NCBI RefSeq assembly: GCF_005222205.1
Contig: NZ_CP032346.1
Location: 911,001 to 975,000 of the forward strand
Origin: Azospirillum brasilense
Lineage (GTDB): Bacteria; Pseudomonadota; Alphaproteobacteria; Azospirillales; Azospirillaceae
Length of the DNA stretch: 64,000 bases
Reading direction: 5' to 3'
This document shows, one piece after another, positions 7,244-17,889 of the stretch; position 1 is the stretch's first letter, and every line of letters begins with the position of its first letter. The notes beneath the pieces are model-generated. The model was not told where the DNA came from and made no database searches. It saw nothing but the letters and a program-made list of their open reading frames with translations. The translations under genes were made by a program, and so were the position numbers.

Positions 7244-7976
7244 CCGCCTGGGCAGGCGCAAGGGTTAACGGGGCTGCCCGTATGCATCCTCGGCGTTGCA
7301 AGGTCACACATCAATGCGATGCGCCGGGCGGCTGATACCAACGGCTGATGAAGGCTTCCAACCAGCGGGATTACTGGCAATGTCCGGCATGAATGCCAAG
7401 TTCGATCGTGTCCGAAGTGATCCGCATTTATTTCTGTCATTAAGCTGCTTGCTCTCATAAAAAGCCGTTACTTAATCGCATTTAAACCAATCAAATTGCC
7501 CCAACGCCCCTCGACCCCTCGCATCTACAGCTGTTCCCGACATAGCCCCGCCCAACGGCGGGGTTTTGTGTTGCGGGGGCTATGAAGGTGATTCAACGGG
7601 GTTCGTTGCATTAGCAACCCTGCCCATGAATTTCTTGTAATCAGGATGGCGCAAGGCGACACCCCAATGTTTGGGGTCGCACTTGGCGTCGCGATCCAGC
7701 TTTCCGAATTGAACAGCGTGACCGTGGCGATCAACTTGCTCTGGGCCAGAACCTCACGCTCCGGCTGCTTCGGCGTGATGCATGAAAAGGTCGAGTTGCC
7801 TCACCCGGCGCGGTCATGATCCAATTTGACGCCACGGAACGGCGCAGCCCTCCTGTGATCTCCAGCCTTACAGCGTGAAGTCCTGCGTTTTATGTGAAGT
7901 TCATCACATGTTTTTCGGCTCGAACTCCGCGACGCTCCACACATAAGAGTGCAACGTGTCGCGCAGCGGGCATACC
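7244..7976. other. Gene-poor stretch at the island edge, with a hairpin terminator
   Basis: I see no convincing gene in these 733 bases. A strong Rho-independent terminator for rightward transcripts lies at 7546-7567 (CCCCGCC, loop CAAC, GGCGGGG, TTTT), about 300 bases past the last island gene, so it may end another transcript or an RNA not recognised here. A smaller hairpin (GTTGC...GCAAC) lies near 7605-7619. A 57-codon frame from 7652 has no good ribosome site and no family resemblance. No tRNA or direct repeat marking an integration site could be identified. Confidence 0.5.
7546..7567 (+). terminator. Rho-independent terminator
   Basis: The 7-bp perfect GC stem with loop CAAC is followed by TTTT. 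No recognised gene ends immediately before it. Confidence 0.6.
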
Positions 7977-8246
7977 ATGTCATCGAAGAAGCTCAGAAAC
8001 GTCTACGTCGCCGGAAAGCGCACCAGCATGCGGCTGGAGGCCGCCTTCTGGGAAGGTTTGGAAGACATCGCGCGGAGGGAGAACCTGACCTTAGGTGAGT
8101 TGTGCAACCATCTTGCCGAGCGGTTGGAGTCCGTGGATGCCACCAATCTGTCCAGCGCCGTGCGGGTCTATGTGCTGGAGTATTTCAGGGCGGCCACGCC
8201 AAGGCGGGAAGAAGCTCGCTGCGAGATGGCCATAGCGGCCGAGTAA
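7977..8246 (+). CDS. Ribbon-helix-helix domain protein
   Basis: This 89-residue protein matches the RHH_4-type family common in alphaproteobacteria. KRTSMRLEAAFWEGLEDIA forms the beta-ribbon and first helix, then NLTLGELCNHLAER and NLSSAVRVYVLEYFR. Such proteins are small DNA-binding regulators, often of unknown target. The ATG at 7977 is taken; an in-frame GTG at 7956 would add seven residues. It stands alone between the island and the ketone-body genes and is probably ancestral chromosome. Confidence 0.75.
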   Translation: MSSKKLRNVYVAGKRTSMRLEAAFWEGLEDIARRENLTLGELCNHLAERLESVDATNLSSAVRVYVLEYFRAATPRREEARCEMAIAAE

Positions 8247-8342
8247 CGGCCCCGAACATGACGGGACCCGGGCATGACGGGACCCGGGCATGCGAAGGGC
8301 GCCCGAAGGCGCCCCCCAGAGATCGTTGCGGTCAAGCGTCTC

Positions 8343-9128
8343 CTACTGCGCGGTCCAGCCGCCGTCCATCAGCAGGCTGGCGCCGGTCATCTGCGCCGCT
8401 GAGTCGGAGCACAGGAAGACCGCCAGTCCGCCCAGCTCGTCCGGCGTCACGAAGGCACCGGACGGCTGCTTGGCGCCGAGCAACTCCGCCTTCGCCTGCG
8501 GCTCCGGGATGTTCTTGGTCGAGGCGATGGCGTCGATCTGCTTCTGCACCAGCGGGGTCAGCACCCAGCCCGGGCAGATGGCGTTGCAGGTGACGCCGGT
8601 GCCCGCCGTCTCCAGCGCCACCGTCTTGGTCAGCCCGACCACACCGTGCTTGGCCGCGACGTAGGCGGCCTTATTGACCGACGCGACATGGCCGTGCACG
8701 GAGGCGATGTTGAGAATGCGCCCCCAGCCGCGCCGCTTCATGCCCGGCAGGGCGTGGTGTGTGCCGTGGAAGACGGCGGACAGGTTGAGCGCGATCACCG
8801 CGTCCCAGCGGTCGGCCGGGAAGTCCTCCACCGGGGCGACGTGCTGGATGCCGGCGTTGTTCACCAGCACGTCAACGGAGCCGAAGGTCTCCTCCGCGTG
8901 GCCGATCAGCGCGGCGATCTCCGCCGGCTTGGACAGGTCGGCGCCGTGATAGCCGACGCGCACGCCGAACTCCGCCGCCAGACCGGCGCGCAGCTCCTCG
9001 ATGGCGGCCGCCTCGCCGAAGCCGTTCAGCACCACGTCCGCCCCGGCTCCGGCCAGTGCCCGCGCAATGCCCAAGCCGATCCCGCTGGTCGAGCCGGTGA
9101 CCACCGCGACCTTCTGAGTCAAGGTCAT
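8343..9128 (-). CDS. bdhA: D-3-hydroxybutyrate dehydrogenase
   Basis: It oxidises 3-hydroxybutyrate to acetoacetate with NAD in polyhydroxybutyrate and ketone-body use. This short-chain dehydrogenase of 261 residues has TGSTSGIG for the cofactor, NNAGIQHVAPVEDFP, and the catalytic Ser and Tyr-x3-Lys in ASVHGHVASVNKAAYVAAK. The C-terminus LLMDGGWTAQ is that of BdhA. It is the last gene of the leftward transporter and acetoacetyl-CoA synthetase block; its product acetoacetate is the substrate of the preceding gene's enzyme. Length is normal. Confidence 0.93.
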   Translation of the reverse strand: MTLTQKVAVVTGSTSGIGLGIARALAGAGADVVLNGFGEAAAIEELRAGLAAEFGVRVGYHGADLSKPAEIAALIGHAEETFGSVDVLVNNAGIQHVAPVEDFPADRWDAVIALNLSAVFHGTHHALPGMKRRGWGRILNIASVHGHVASVNKAAYVAAKHGVVGLTKTVALETAGTGVTCNAICPGWVLTPLVQKQIDAIASTKNIPEPQAKAELLGAKQPSGAFVTPDELGGLAVFLCSDSAAQMTGASLLMDGGWTAQ

Positions 9129-9160
9129 GGCTTATCCTCTGCTGTCTTGATGGTTTGGGT

Positions 9161-9186
9161 GCCCTCCCCCCGTCCGGGGAGAGGGC
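9161..9186. repeat. Short inverted repeat between bdhA and acetoacetyl-CoA synthetase
   Basis: GCCCTCCCCC / GGGGAGAGGGC is a half-size relative of the palindromic repeat family seen through this window. It occupies most of the 68-base gap and could fold in the transcript. Confidence 0.5.
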
Positions 9187-9196
9187 GGAACGGCGG

Positions 9197-11158
<1,962 letters not shown>

Positions 11159-11206
11159 CGTGCTGATCCTGGTTTTGGCTTTTTGTGTCGTTCGGTATCG
11201 TCGATC

Positions 11207-12193
11207 TTACCGCCGGCCGAAGCGGGCTTGAAGCTCGCCCACGATGCCGCGGCGGAAGACCAGCACGCAGACCACGAAGATGGCACCGATCACCACCGGG
11301 ACCGGCATGCTGGTGGCCGCCAGATAGCTTTCCAGCGTGACGACGATGGCCGCCCCCACCACCGGGCCGAGCAGCGTGCCCATGCCGCCGAGCAGCGTCA
11401 TCAGCACCACCTCGCCGGACATCTGCCACGTCACGTCGGTCAGCGAGGCGAGCTGGAAGACCAGCGCCTTGGTCCCGCCGGCCAGACCGGCGAGGCTCGC
11501 CGACAGCACGAAGGCCAGCAGCTTGTAGCGCTCCGTCCGGTAGCCGAGCGACACGGCGCGCGGCTCGTTCTCGCGGATCGCCTTCAGCACCTGACCGAAG
11601 GGCGAATGCACCGCGCGCCAGACCACCGCGAAGCCGACCAGGAACACCGCCAGCACGAAGTAGTACATGGACAGCGAGTTGTTCAGGTCGATCACGCCGA
11701 ACAGATGCCCGCGCGGCACCGCCTGGATGCCGTCCTCGCCGCCCGTGAACTTGAGCTGCAGGGCCATGAAGAAGACCATCTGCGACAGCGCCAGCGTGAT
11801 CATGGCGAAATAGATGCCCTGCCGCCGGATTGCCAGCGCGCCGAAGGCGAGGCCGAGCAGCGCGGAGAAGCCCATGCCGAGCAGGATGCTGACCTCCGGC
11901 CCCAGCCCCCAGACCTTGGCGGAATGGGCGGTGATGTAGGCGGCTCCGCCGAAGAATGCGGCGTGGCCGAAGCTCAGCAGCCCGGCGAAGCCGATCAGCA
12001 GGTTGAAGGCGCAGGCGAACAGCGCGAAGCACAGCACCTTCATCACGAAGACGGGGTACAGCACGAAGGGTGCGGCCAGCGCGATCAGCAGGCCGATGCC
12101 GAGGATGATGGCGTTCCGTGCGGTGTCCTGCCCCGGACGGCGCAGCGCGATGGTGGTCGTCTGGGTGTCGGTCGTCTTGATTTGGGCGGCCAT
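11207..12193 (-). CDS. Branched-chain amino acid-type ABC transporter permease (LivM family)
   Basis: Inner-membrane permease of 328 residues with about eight to ten hydrophobic segments. It has the LivM hallmarks GFAGLLSFGHAAFFGGAAY and a late GGMGTLLGPVVGAAIV loop. It pairs with the LivH-type permease, whose stop lies 3 bases upstream of this start. The transporter stands next to acetoacetyl-CoA synthetase and 3-hydroxybutyrate dehydrogenase, so the substrate may be a short-chain acid or ketone body rather than leucine. That is inference from position only. Confidence 0.88.
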   Translation of the reverse strand: MAAQIKTTDTQTTTIALRRPGQDTARNAIILGIGLLIALAAPFVLYPVFVMKVLCFALFACAFNLLIGFAGLLSFGHAAFFGGAAYITAHSAKVWGLGPEVSILLGMGFSALLGLAFGALAIRRQGIYFAMITLALSQMVFFMALQLKFTGGEDGIQAVPRGHLFGVIDLNNSLSMYYFVLAVFLVGFAVVWRAVHSPFGQVLKAIRENEPRAVSLGYRTERYKLLAFVLSASLAGLAGGTKALVFQLASLTDVTWQMSGEVVLMTLLGGMGTLLGPVVGAAIVVTLESYLAATSMPVPVVIGAIFVVCVLVFRRGIVGELQARFGRR

Positions 12194-12196
12194 GGC

Positions 12197-13084
12197 TCAG
12201 CGCTCCCGTCCGAAGAGGCCCGCGGGCTTGATGAGAAGGACGATCGCCATCACGACGAACACCACGATGTTGGAGGCTTCGGGGTAGAAGACCTTGGTCA
12301 GGCCCTCCAGCAGCCCCAGCCCCAGGCCGGTGACGATGGCGCCGAGGATGGAGCCCATGCCGCCGATCACCACCACCGCGAAGACGACGATGATCAGGTT
12401 GGAGCCCATCAGGGGCGACACCTGATAAATGGGTGCCGCCAGCACCCCGGCCAGCCCGGCCAGCGCGACGCCGAAGCCGTAGGTGGCGGTGATCATCACC
12501 GGCACGTTGATGCCGAAGGCCTGCACCAGCACCGGGTTCTCGGTGGCGGCCCGCAGGTAGGCGCCGAGCCGCGTCCGCTCAATGGCGAACCACGTCCCGA
12601 AGCAGACGATCAGGGAGGCGACGACGACCCAGCCGCGGTAGTTGGGCAGGAACATGAAGCCGAGGTTCTGGCCGCCCTTGAGCGCGTCCGGGATCGGATA
12701 GGGCTGGCCCGACACACCGTAGAAGTGGCGGAAGGCGCCTTCCATGATCAGGGCGAGGCCGAAGGTCAGCAGCAGCCCGTAGAGATGGTCGAGCTTGTAG
12801 AGGCGCGACAGCATGGTCTTTTCCAGGACCACACCCAGCAACCCGACGATCAGCGGCGACAGGCCCAGCGCCCACCAGTAGCCGAGGCCGAGCTTCGTCA
12901 GCAGCAGCCACGCCACGAAGGCGCCGATCATGTAGAGCGCGCCGTGGGCGAAGTTGATGACGTTCAGCATGCCGAAGATGACCGCCAGCCCAAGGCTGAG
13001 CAGCGCGTAGAAGGACCCGTTGATGAGGCCGAGCAGAAGCTGGCCGAACAGGACCTGGGGCGGCACCCCCAGCAAGTCGAACAT
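12197..13084 (-). CDS. Branched-chain amino acid-type ABC transporter permease (LivH family)
   Basis: This membrane permease of 295 residues opens LLGLINGSFYALLSLGLAVI, followed by NVINFAHGALYMIGAF, the typical LivH signature. GGMGSILGAIVTGLGLG is the conserved cytoplasmic loop that contacts the ATPase. It forms the channel with the following LivM-type protein. A palindromic repeat separates it from the binding-protein gene upstream, which may set different expression levels. Confidence 0.88.
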   Translation of the reverse strand: MFDLLGVPPQVLFGQLLLGLINGSFYALLSLGLAVIFGMLNVINFAHGALYMIGAFVAWLLLTKLGLGYWWALGLSPLIVGLLGVVLEKTMLSRLYKLDHLYGLLLTFGLALIMEGAFRHFYGVSGQPYPIPDALKGGQNLGFMFLPNYRGWVVVASLIVCFGTWFAIERTRLGAYLRAATENPVLVQAFGINVPVMITATYGFGVALAGLAGVLAAPIYQVSPLMGSNLIIVVFAVVVIGGMGSILGAIVTGLGLGLLEGLTKVFYPEASNIVVFVVMAIVLLIKPAGLFGRER

Positions 13085-13138
13085 GACCGTCCCTCCCTGT
13101 GTATCGGACTTTTGATTTTTTGATTGGGTGCTTGGGGT

Positions 13139-13224
13139 GGTCCCCCTCCCAACCCTCCCCCGCTGACGCAGGGGAGGGCTATTCTCCTCCCCCTGCGAAG
13201 CGGGGGGAGGCCGGGAGGGGGACC
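13139..13224. repeat. Palindromic repeat, type A
   Basis: This 86-bp inverted repeat has arms GGTCCCCCTCCC and GGGAGGGGGACC and a core CCTCCCCCGC...GCAGGGGAGGG. It shares the core with elements at 22019-22130 and 24827-24914. It sits between the binding-protein gene and livH and would form a large transcript hairpin. Confidence 0.75.
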
Positions 13225-13243
13225 TGTCTAAAAACTCAGACCC

Positions 13244-14446
13244 TTACTTCACCAGCGGGCAGCCGCTCTTGGCCGGGTCGAGGAACGCCTGCTCGGCCGG
13301 GATCGTCTTCACGATCTTGTAGTAGTCCCAGGGGGCCTTGGACTCGGCCGGGGCCTTCACCTGGGCCAGATACATGTCGTGGAACATGCGGCCGTTCGCG
13401 GCGATCTTGCCATTCTTGGTGAACATGTCGGCGACCGGGGTCTCACGCATCTTGGCGGCGACCTTGTCCGGATCGTCCGAACCGACCGCCTCGACCGCCT
13501 TCAGGTAATGGCGAACGGCGGAGTAGACGCCGGCCTGGACCATGGTCGGCTTGCGGCCGGCCTTGGCCTCGAACTTCTTGGTCCACTCGCGGGTCTGCTC
13601 GTCGGTGTCCCAATAGAAGCCGGTGGTCAGCAGCAGGCCCTGGGCGGCCTGGAGGCCCAGCGCGTGGATGTCGCTGATGAACAGCAGCAGACCGGCGAGG
13701 CTCTGGCCCGACTGGGTGATGCCGAACTCCGACGCCTGCTTGACGGCGTTGGTGGCGTCGCCGCCCGCGTTGGCGAGGCCGATCACGTCGGCCTTGGAGG
13801 CCTGGGCCTGGAGCAGGTAGGACGAGAAGTCGGCGGTGCCCAGCGGATGGCGCACGTTGCCCGCGACCTTGCCGTCGAGCTGCTTGACCATCTTCGAGGT
13901 CTCATCCTCCAGCGAGTGGCCGAAGGCGTAGTCCGCGGTGATGAAGTACCAGTTCTTCTTGCCCTGCTCGACCAGCGCGCGGGCGGTGCCGGCGGCCATG
14001 GCGTAGTTGTCGTAGGTCCATTGGAAGCCGTAGGGGCTGCAGGACTTGCCGCTGAGGTCGGTCGAACCCGGACCGGACATCAGGAAGATGCGCTTCTTGT
14101 CCTTGGTGATGCCCTGGACGGCCAGCGCCGCGGCGGAGTTCGGCACGTCGGCGATGACGTCCACGTTGCCGGCGTCGATCCACTCGCGCGCCGTGTTGGC
14201 GGCGATGTCGGCCTTGTTCTGGTGGTCGGCGACGACGATCTCGATCGGCGCGCCGGCGATCTTGCCGCCGAACTCTTCGGCCGCCAGACGGGCGGCGATG
14301 GCCGAGCCCTCGCCGGCGAGGTCGGCGTAGATGCCGGACCGGTCGTTCATCACGCCGATCTTGATCACGTTGTTGGAGACCTGGGCGTGCGCGGCCCCGG
14401 CGGTCAGCGCCAGCAGTGCGGTCCCGCAAAGCAACGTCTTGAGCAT
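13244..14446 (-). CDS. ABC transporter substrate-binding protein (LIV-type)
   Basis: Periplasmic binding protein of 400 residues, Peripla_BP_6 type. The Sec signal peptide MLKTLLCGTALLALTAGAAHA is followed by QVSNNVIKIGVMNDRSGIYA; the A-H-A cleavage site is clear. An ATG 22 codons upstream is rejected because this start has AAGGGAG at the right distance and gives a proper signal. The C-terminus SGCPLVK contains one of two cysteines that may pair. It is encoded between livF and livH, so it is the dedicated receptor. The ligand cannot be read from sequence. Confidence 0.88.
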   Translation of the reverse strand: MLKTLLCGTALLALTAGAAHAQVSNNVIKIGVMNDRSGIYADLAGEGSAIAARLAAEEFGGKIAGAPIEIVVADHQNKADIAANTAREWIDAGNVDVIADVPNSAAALAVQGITKDKKRIFLMSGPGSTDLSGKSCSPYGFQWTYDNYAMAAGTARALVEQGKKNWYFITADYAFGHSLEDETSKMVKQLDGKVAGNVRHPLGTADFSSYLLQAQASKADVIGLANAGGDATNAVKQASEFGITQSGQSLAGLLLFISDIHALGLQAAQGLLLTTGFYWDTDEQTREWTKKFEAKAGRKPTMVQAGVYSAVRHYLKAVEAVGSDDPDKVAAKMRETPVADMFTKNGKIAANGRMFHDMYLAQVKAPAESKAPWDYYKIVKTIPAEQAFLDPAKSGCPLVK

Positions 14447-14504
14447 TTCGAACTCCCTTCGATTGGCTTTGTTTTGAGTGTTTTCGGCAGAGGGGGTGAT
14501 TTGG

Positions 14505-15219
<715 letters not shown>

Positions 15220-15227
<8 letters not shown>

Positions 15228-15984
15228 GGCCCACCTCACCCGTACCCATGTAGGCTTCCATGACCTGCGGGTTGCGCGATACGACGTCGTACGGCCCTTC
15301 CGCCAGGATCTCGCCGCGGCGGAGCACGGTGATGGTGTCCGACAGGTGGGCGACGACCGACAGGTTGTGCTCCACCATCAGGATGGTGCGGTCGGCCGAC
15401 ACGCGCTTGATCAGCGCGGCGGTGCCTTCGATGTCCTCGTGGCCCATGCCGGCCAGCGGCTCGTCGAGCAGCATCACCTCCGGGTCGAGCGCCAGCGTGG
15501 TGGCGATCTCCAGCGCCCGCTTGCGGCCGTAGGGCAGCTCGGCGGCGGTGTGGCCGGCCCAGGGGGTCAGGTTCACCGCTTCGATCAGCTCCTCGGCGCG
15601 GGCGTGCAGGTCGTACAGGCTGGCCTCCGGCTTCCAGAAATGGAAGCTGGTGCCGCGCGGCCGCTGCAGAGCGACGCGGACGTTCTCCAGCACGCTGAGA
15701 TGCGGGAAGACGGCGGAGATCTGGAAGGAGCGCACCATGCCGAGCATCGCCACGTCGGCGGGCTTCATGGCGGTGATGTCGCGCCCCTTGTAGAGGATCT
15801 GGCCGCGCGTCGGCGTCAGGAACTTGGTCAGCAGGTTGAAGACCGTGCTCTTGCCGGCGCCGTTGGGGCCGATCAGCGCGTGGATGGTGCCGCGGCGAAC
15901 CTGGAGGTTCACCTCCTTCACCGCGATGAAGCCCTTGAACTCCTTCGAGAGTCCGCGCGCTTCCAGAATGATGTCGTCGGCCAT
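15220..15984 (-). CDS. ABC transporter ATP-binding protein (LivG family)
   Basis: ATPase of 254 residues and first gene of the leftward block. Walker A is GPNGAGKSTVF and Walker B VMLLDEPLAGMGHED, with VEHNLSVVAHLSD after it. In most ABC ATPases the signature is LSGGQ; here the region reads AAELPYGRKRALEIA, the LPYG form common in the LivG family. The start ATG at 15984 is preceded by GGGAGGG. A possible sigma-54 promoter lies about 70 bases upstream. Confidence 0.88.
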
Positions 15985-16053
15985 GGGTGCCGCTTTTCCC
16001 TCCCTGTTCGTCCGCGTCGTCTGCCGGTCCGCGTTTTTGGTTAGGCTGATATA

Positions 16054-16069
16054 AGCACAGAACATGCCA
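16054..16069 (-). promoter_or_regulatory. Possible sigma-54 (-24/-12) promoter of the liv block
   Basis: Reading leftward, TGGCATGTTCTGTGCT has GG and GC spaced by ten bases, as the sigma-54 consensus TGGCACN5TTGCW requires, with two mismatches. It lies 70-85 bases before the livG start. Nitrogen or carbon control of the transporter would follow if real. Confidence 0.4.
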
Positions 16070-16289
16070 ATTGCGGGAAAATTCGTTAATCCGTTGATAT
16101 CGTTGAATTCGCGAAAGGCGGCGATGGGCATCGCACGCGGTCTGGAGTGTCAGCTTTCCAGACAGACTGTACCGATCTTCCGACACACCAACGGCGGGAT
16201 GGACGGAGCGTTCCGGGTTCGGCGGCGCGGTTTCCGGGCACCAAATGGCCGCTTGCAAATCGGGGGTCCGCCTGCAATTCTGCGCCTCC

Positions 16290-16490
16290 GACGGTGCCCC
16301 GTCCGCCGTGAAGGCGCGGGGATAATAGGGAATGCGGTGCGGACCCGGATGGGGTCCAAGGCCGCGGCTGCCCCCGCAACTGTGTGCGGCGAGTCCGCCT
16401 CCGGAAATGCCACGGGCCGACAGGCCGGGAAGGCGGGAGGCGCGGCGACGACCCGCGAGCCAGGAAACCTGCCGCCGGACCGACACTCAT
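16290..16490 (+). promoter_or_regulatory. Cobalamin (AdoCbl) riboswitch
   Basis: Class-defining segments are present in order: GGGAATGCGGTGCGGA near 16328, CCCCCGCAACTGT near 16371, the GGAAATGCCAC and GGGAAGGC pieces, and the B12 box AGCCAGGAAACCTGCCG at about 16458-16474 after GACGACCCGCG. It lies about 180 bases before cobW in the leader of the cobalamin cluster, where B12 binding would shut off expression. Ends are approximate. Confidence 0.92.
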
Positions 16491-16667
16491 CCAATCCGCC
16501 GGGTGTGGCGGAGACAGGGAAGCCAGATCATGACGCCTCGCGCCGTCCTCAGTCCGTCCGCATGGCCGCTCCAGGCCGCCGCTCCGTCCCCGGCCGCCGG
16601 GCGCCCGCTCCGCTGACCGGCGGACCGGCCCACCCCATCCCCTATTTCAATTTTCAGGAGACGGCCG

Positions 16668-17726
16668 ATGAACACCGGCCCGCTGACCGCCGGGAAGACC
16701 CCGGCCACCGTCATCACCGGCTTTCTCGGCGCCGGGAAGACGACGCTGATCCGCAGCCTGCTGGAGCAGGCCGGCGGGCGCCGTCTGGCGCTGATCATCA
16801 ACGAATTCGGCGATGTCGGCATCGACGGCGAGATCCTGCGCGCCTGCGGCGATCCCACTTGCAGCGAGGACGACGTGATCGAGCTGGCGAACGGCTGCCT
16901 GTGCTGCACCGTCGCCGACGACTTCGTCCCGGCCATCGAGAAGCTGCTGTCCCGCCCGCAGCCGCCGGAACACATCATCATCGAGACGAGCGGCCTCGCC
17001 CTGCCGAAGCCGCTCGTCCAGGCCTTCCACTGGCCGGCGATCAAGACGCGGGTGACGGTGGACGGGGTGGTCGCGGTGGTCGACGCCGCCGCCGCCGCGG
17101 AAGGCCGCTTCGCCCCCGATCCGGCGGCGCTGGCCGCCCAGGCCGCCGAGGCCGGGCAGCTCGACCACGAGACCCCGGTGGAGGAGGTGTTCGAAGACCA
17201 GCTCCTCTGCGCCGACCTGATCGTGGTGAACAAGACCGATCTGGTCGAGGCCGCCGCTCTGGCGAAGGTCGAGGACCTGATCCGCGCCGCCATGGCCGAA
17301 GGTGGCACGGGGCGCGAGGCCAAGATCCTGCGCGCCAGCAACGGCAAGGTCGATCCGGTGGTTCTGCTGGGCGTCGGGGCCGGGGCCGAGGACGACCTCG
17401 CCAACCGCCCCAGCCACCATGACGAGGAGGAAGGCCACGACCACGACGACTTCACCAGCTTCGTCGTGGAGCTCGGCCCGCAGCCCGACCCGGCGGCGCT
17501 GGCGAAGACGCTGGAGCGGGTCGCCGCCGCCCATGGCGTGCTGCGCCTGAAGGGCTTCATCGACGTACCGGGCAAGCCGATGCGCCTTCTGGTGCAGGGC
17601 GTGGGAACGCGCATCCAGACCCATTTCGACCGCTTCTGGAAGCCCGACGAGCCGCGCCGCAGCCGTCTGGTGGTGATCGGCGAGACGGGCCTGGACCGCG
17701 ACGCCGTGACCGCGGCGCTGTCTTAA
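16668..17726 (+). CDS. cobW: CobW family G3E GTPase metallochaperone
   Basis: CobW is thought to deliver cobalt to the aerobic cobaltochelatase CobNST. In this protein of 352 residues Walker A is TGFLGAGKTTLIRS, the metal site GCLCCTV, Walker B IIIETSGLALP, and the base motif NKTD. A histidine-rich stretch (HHDEEEGHDHDD, about residue 247) separates the GTPase from the C-terminal CobW_C domain. It is the first gene after the B12 riboswitch and is followed by cobN, its likely client. Start ATG has AGGAGAC upstream. Confidence 0.93.
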   Translation: MNTGPLTAGKTPATVITGFLGAGKTTLIRSLLEQAGGRRLALIINEFGDVGIDGEILRACGDPTCSEDDVIELANGCLCCTVADDFVPAIEKLLSRPQPPEHIIIETSGLALPKPLVQAFHWPAIKTRVTVDGVVAVVDAAAAAEGRFAPDPAALAAQAAEAGQLDHETPVEEVFEDQLLCADLIVVNKTDLVEAAALAKVEDLIRAAMAEGGTGREAKILRASNGKVDPVVLLGVGAGAEDDLANRPSHHDEEEGHDHDDFTSFVVELGPQPDPAALAKTLERVAAAHGVLRLKGFIDVPGKPMRLLVQGVGTRIQTHFDRFWKPDEPRRSRLVVIGETGLDRDAVTAALS

Positions 17727-17730
17727 AAAG

Positions 17731-17867
17731 CCCTCTCCCGCCCCGGGAGAGGGAGGGACCCGCTCGCAGAGCGGGAGGGTGAGGGTCGCACGCGGAGACC
17801 GCACCGACCCTCGCCCGCCCCCTCACCCGCCCGCTTCGCGGGCACCCTCTCCCGGGACGGGAGAGGG
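17731..17867. repeat. Palindromic repeat, type B
   Basis: This long imperfect inverted repeat fills the cobW-cobN gap. The arms start CCCTCTCCCG and end CGGGAGAGGG, with GGGTGAGGGTCG facing CGACCCTCGC in the middle. A related element lies at 28083-28192. Confidence 0.75.
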
Positions 17868-17889
17868 AGTGTTTGCAAAGCTGTGGCCC

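Noticed and set aside
7525-7734. Short frames in the island-edge gap (both strands)
   Set aside because: No ribosome site, no family resemblance, and the rightward terminator overlaps the leftward frame.
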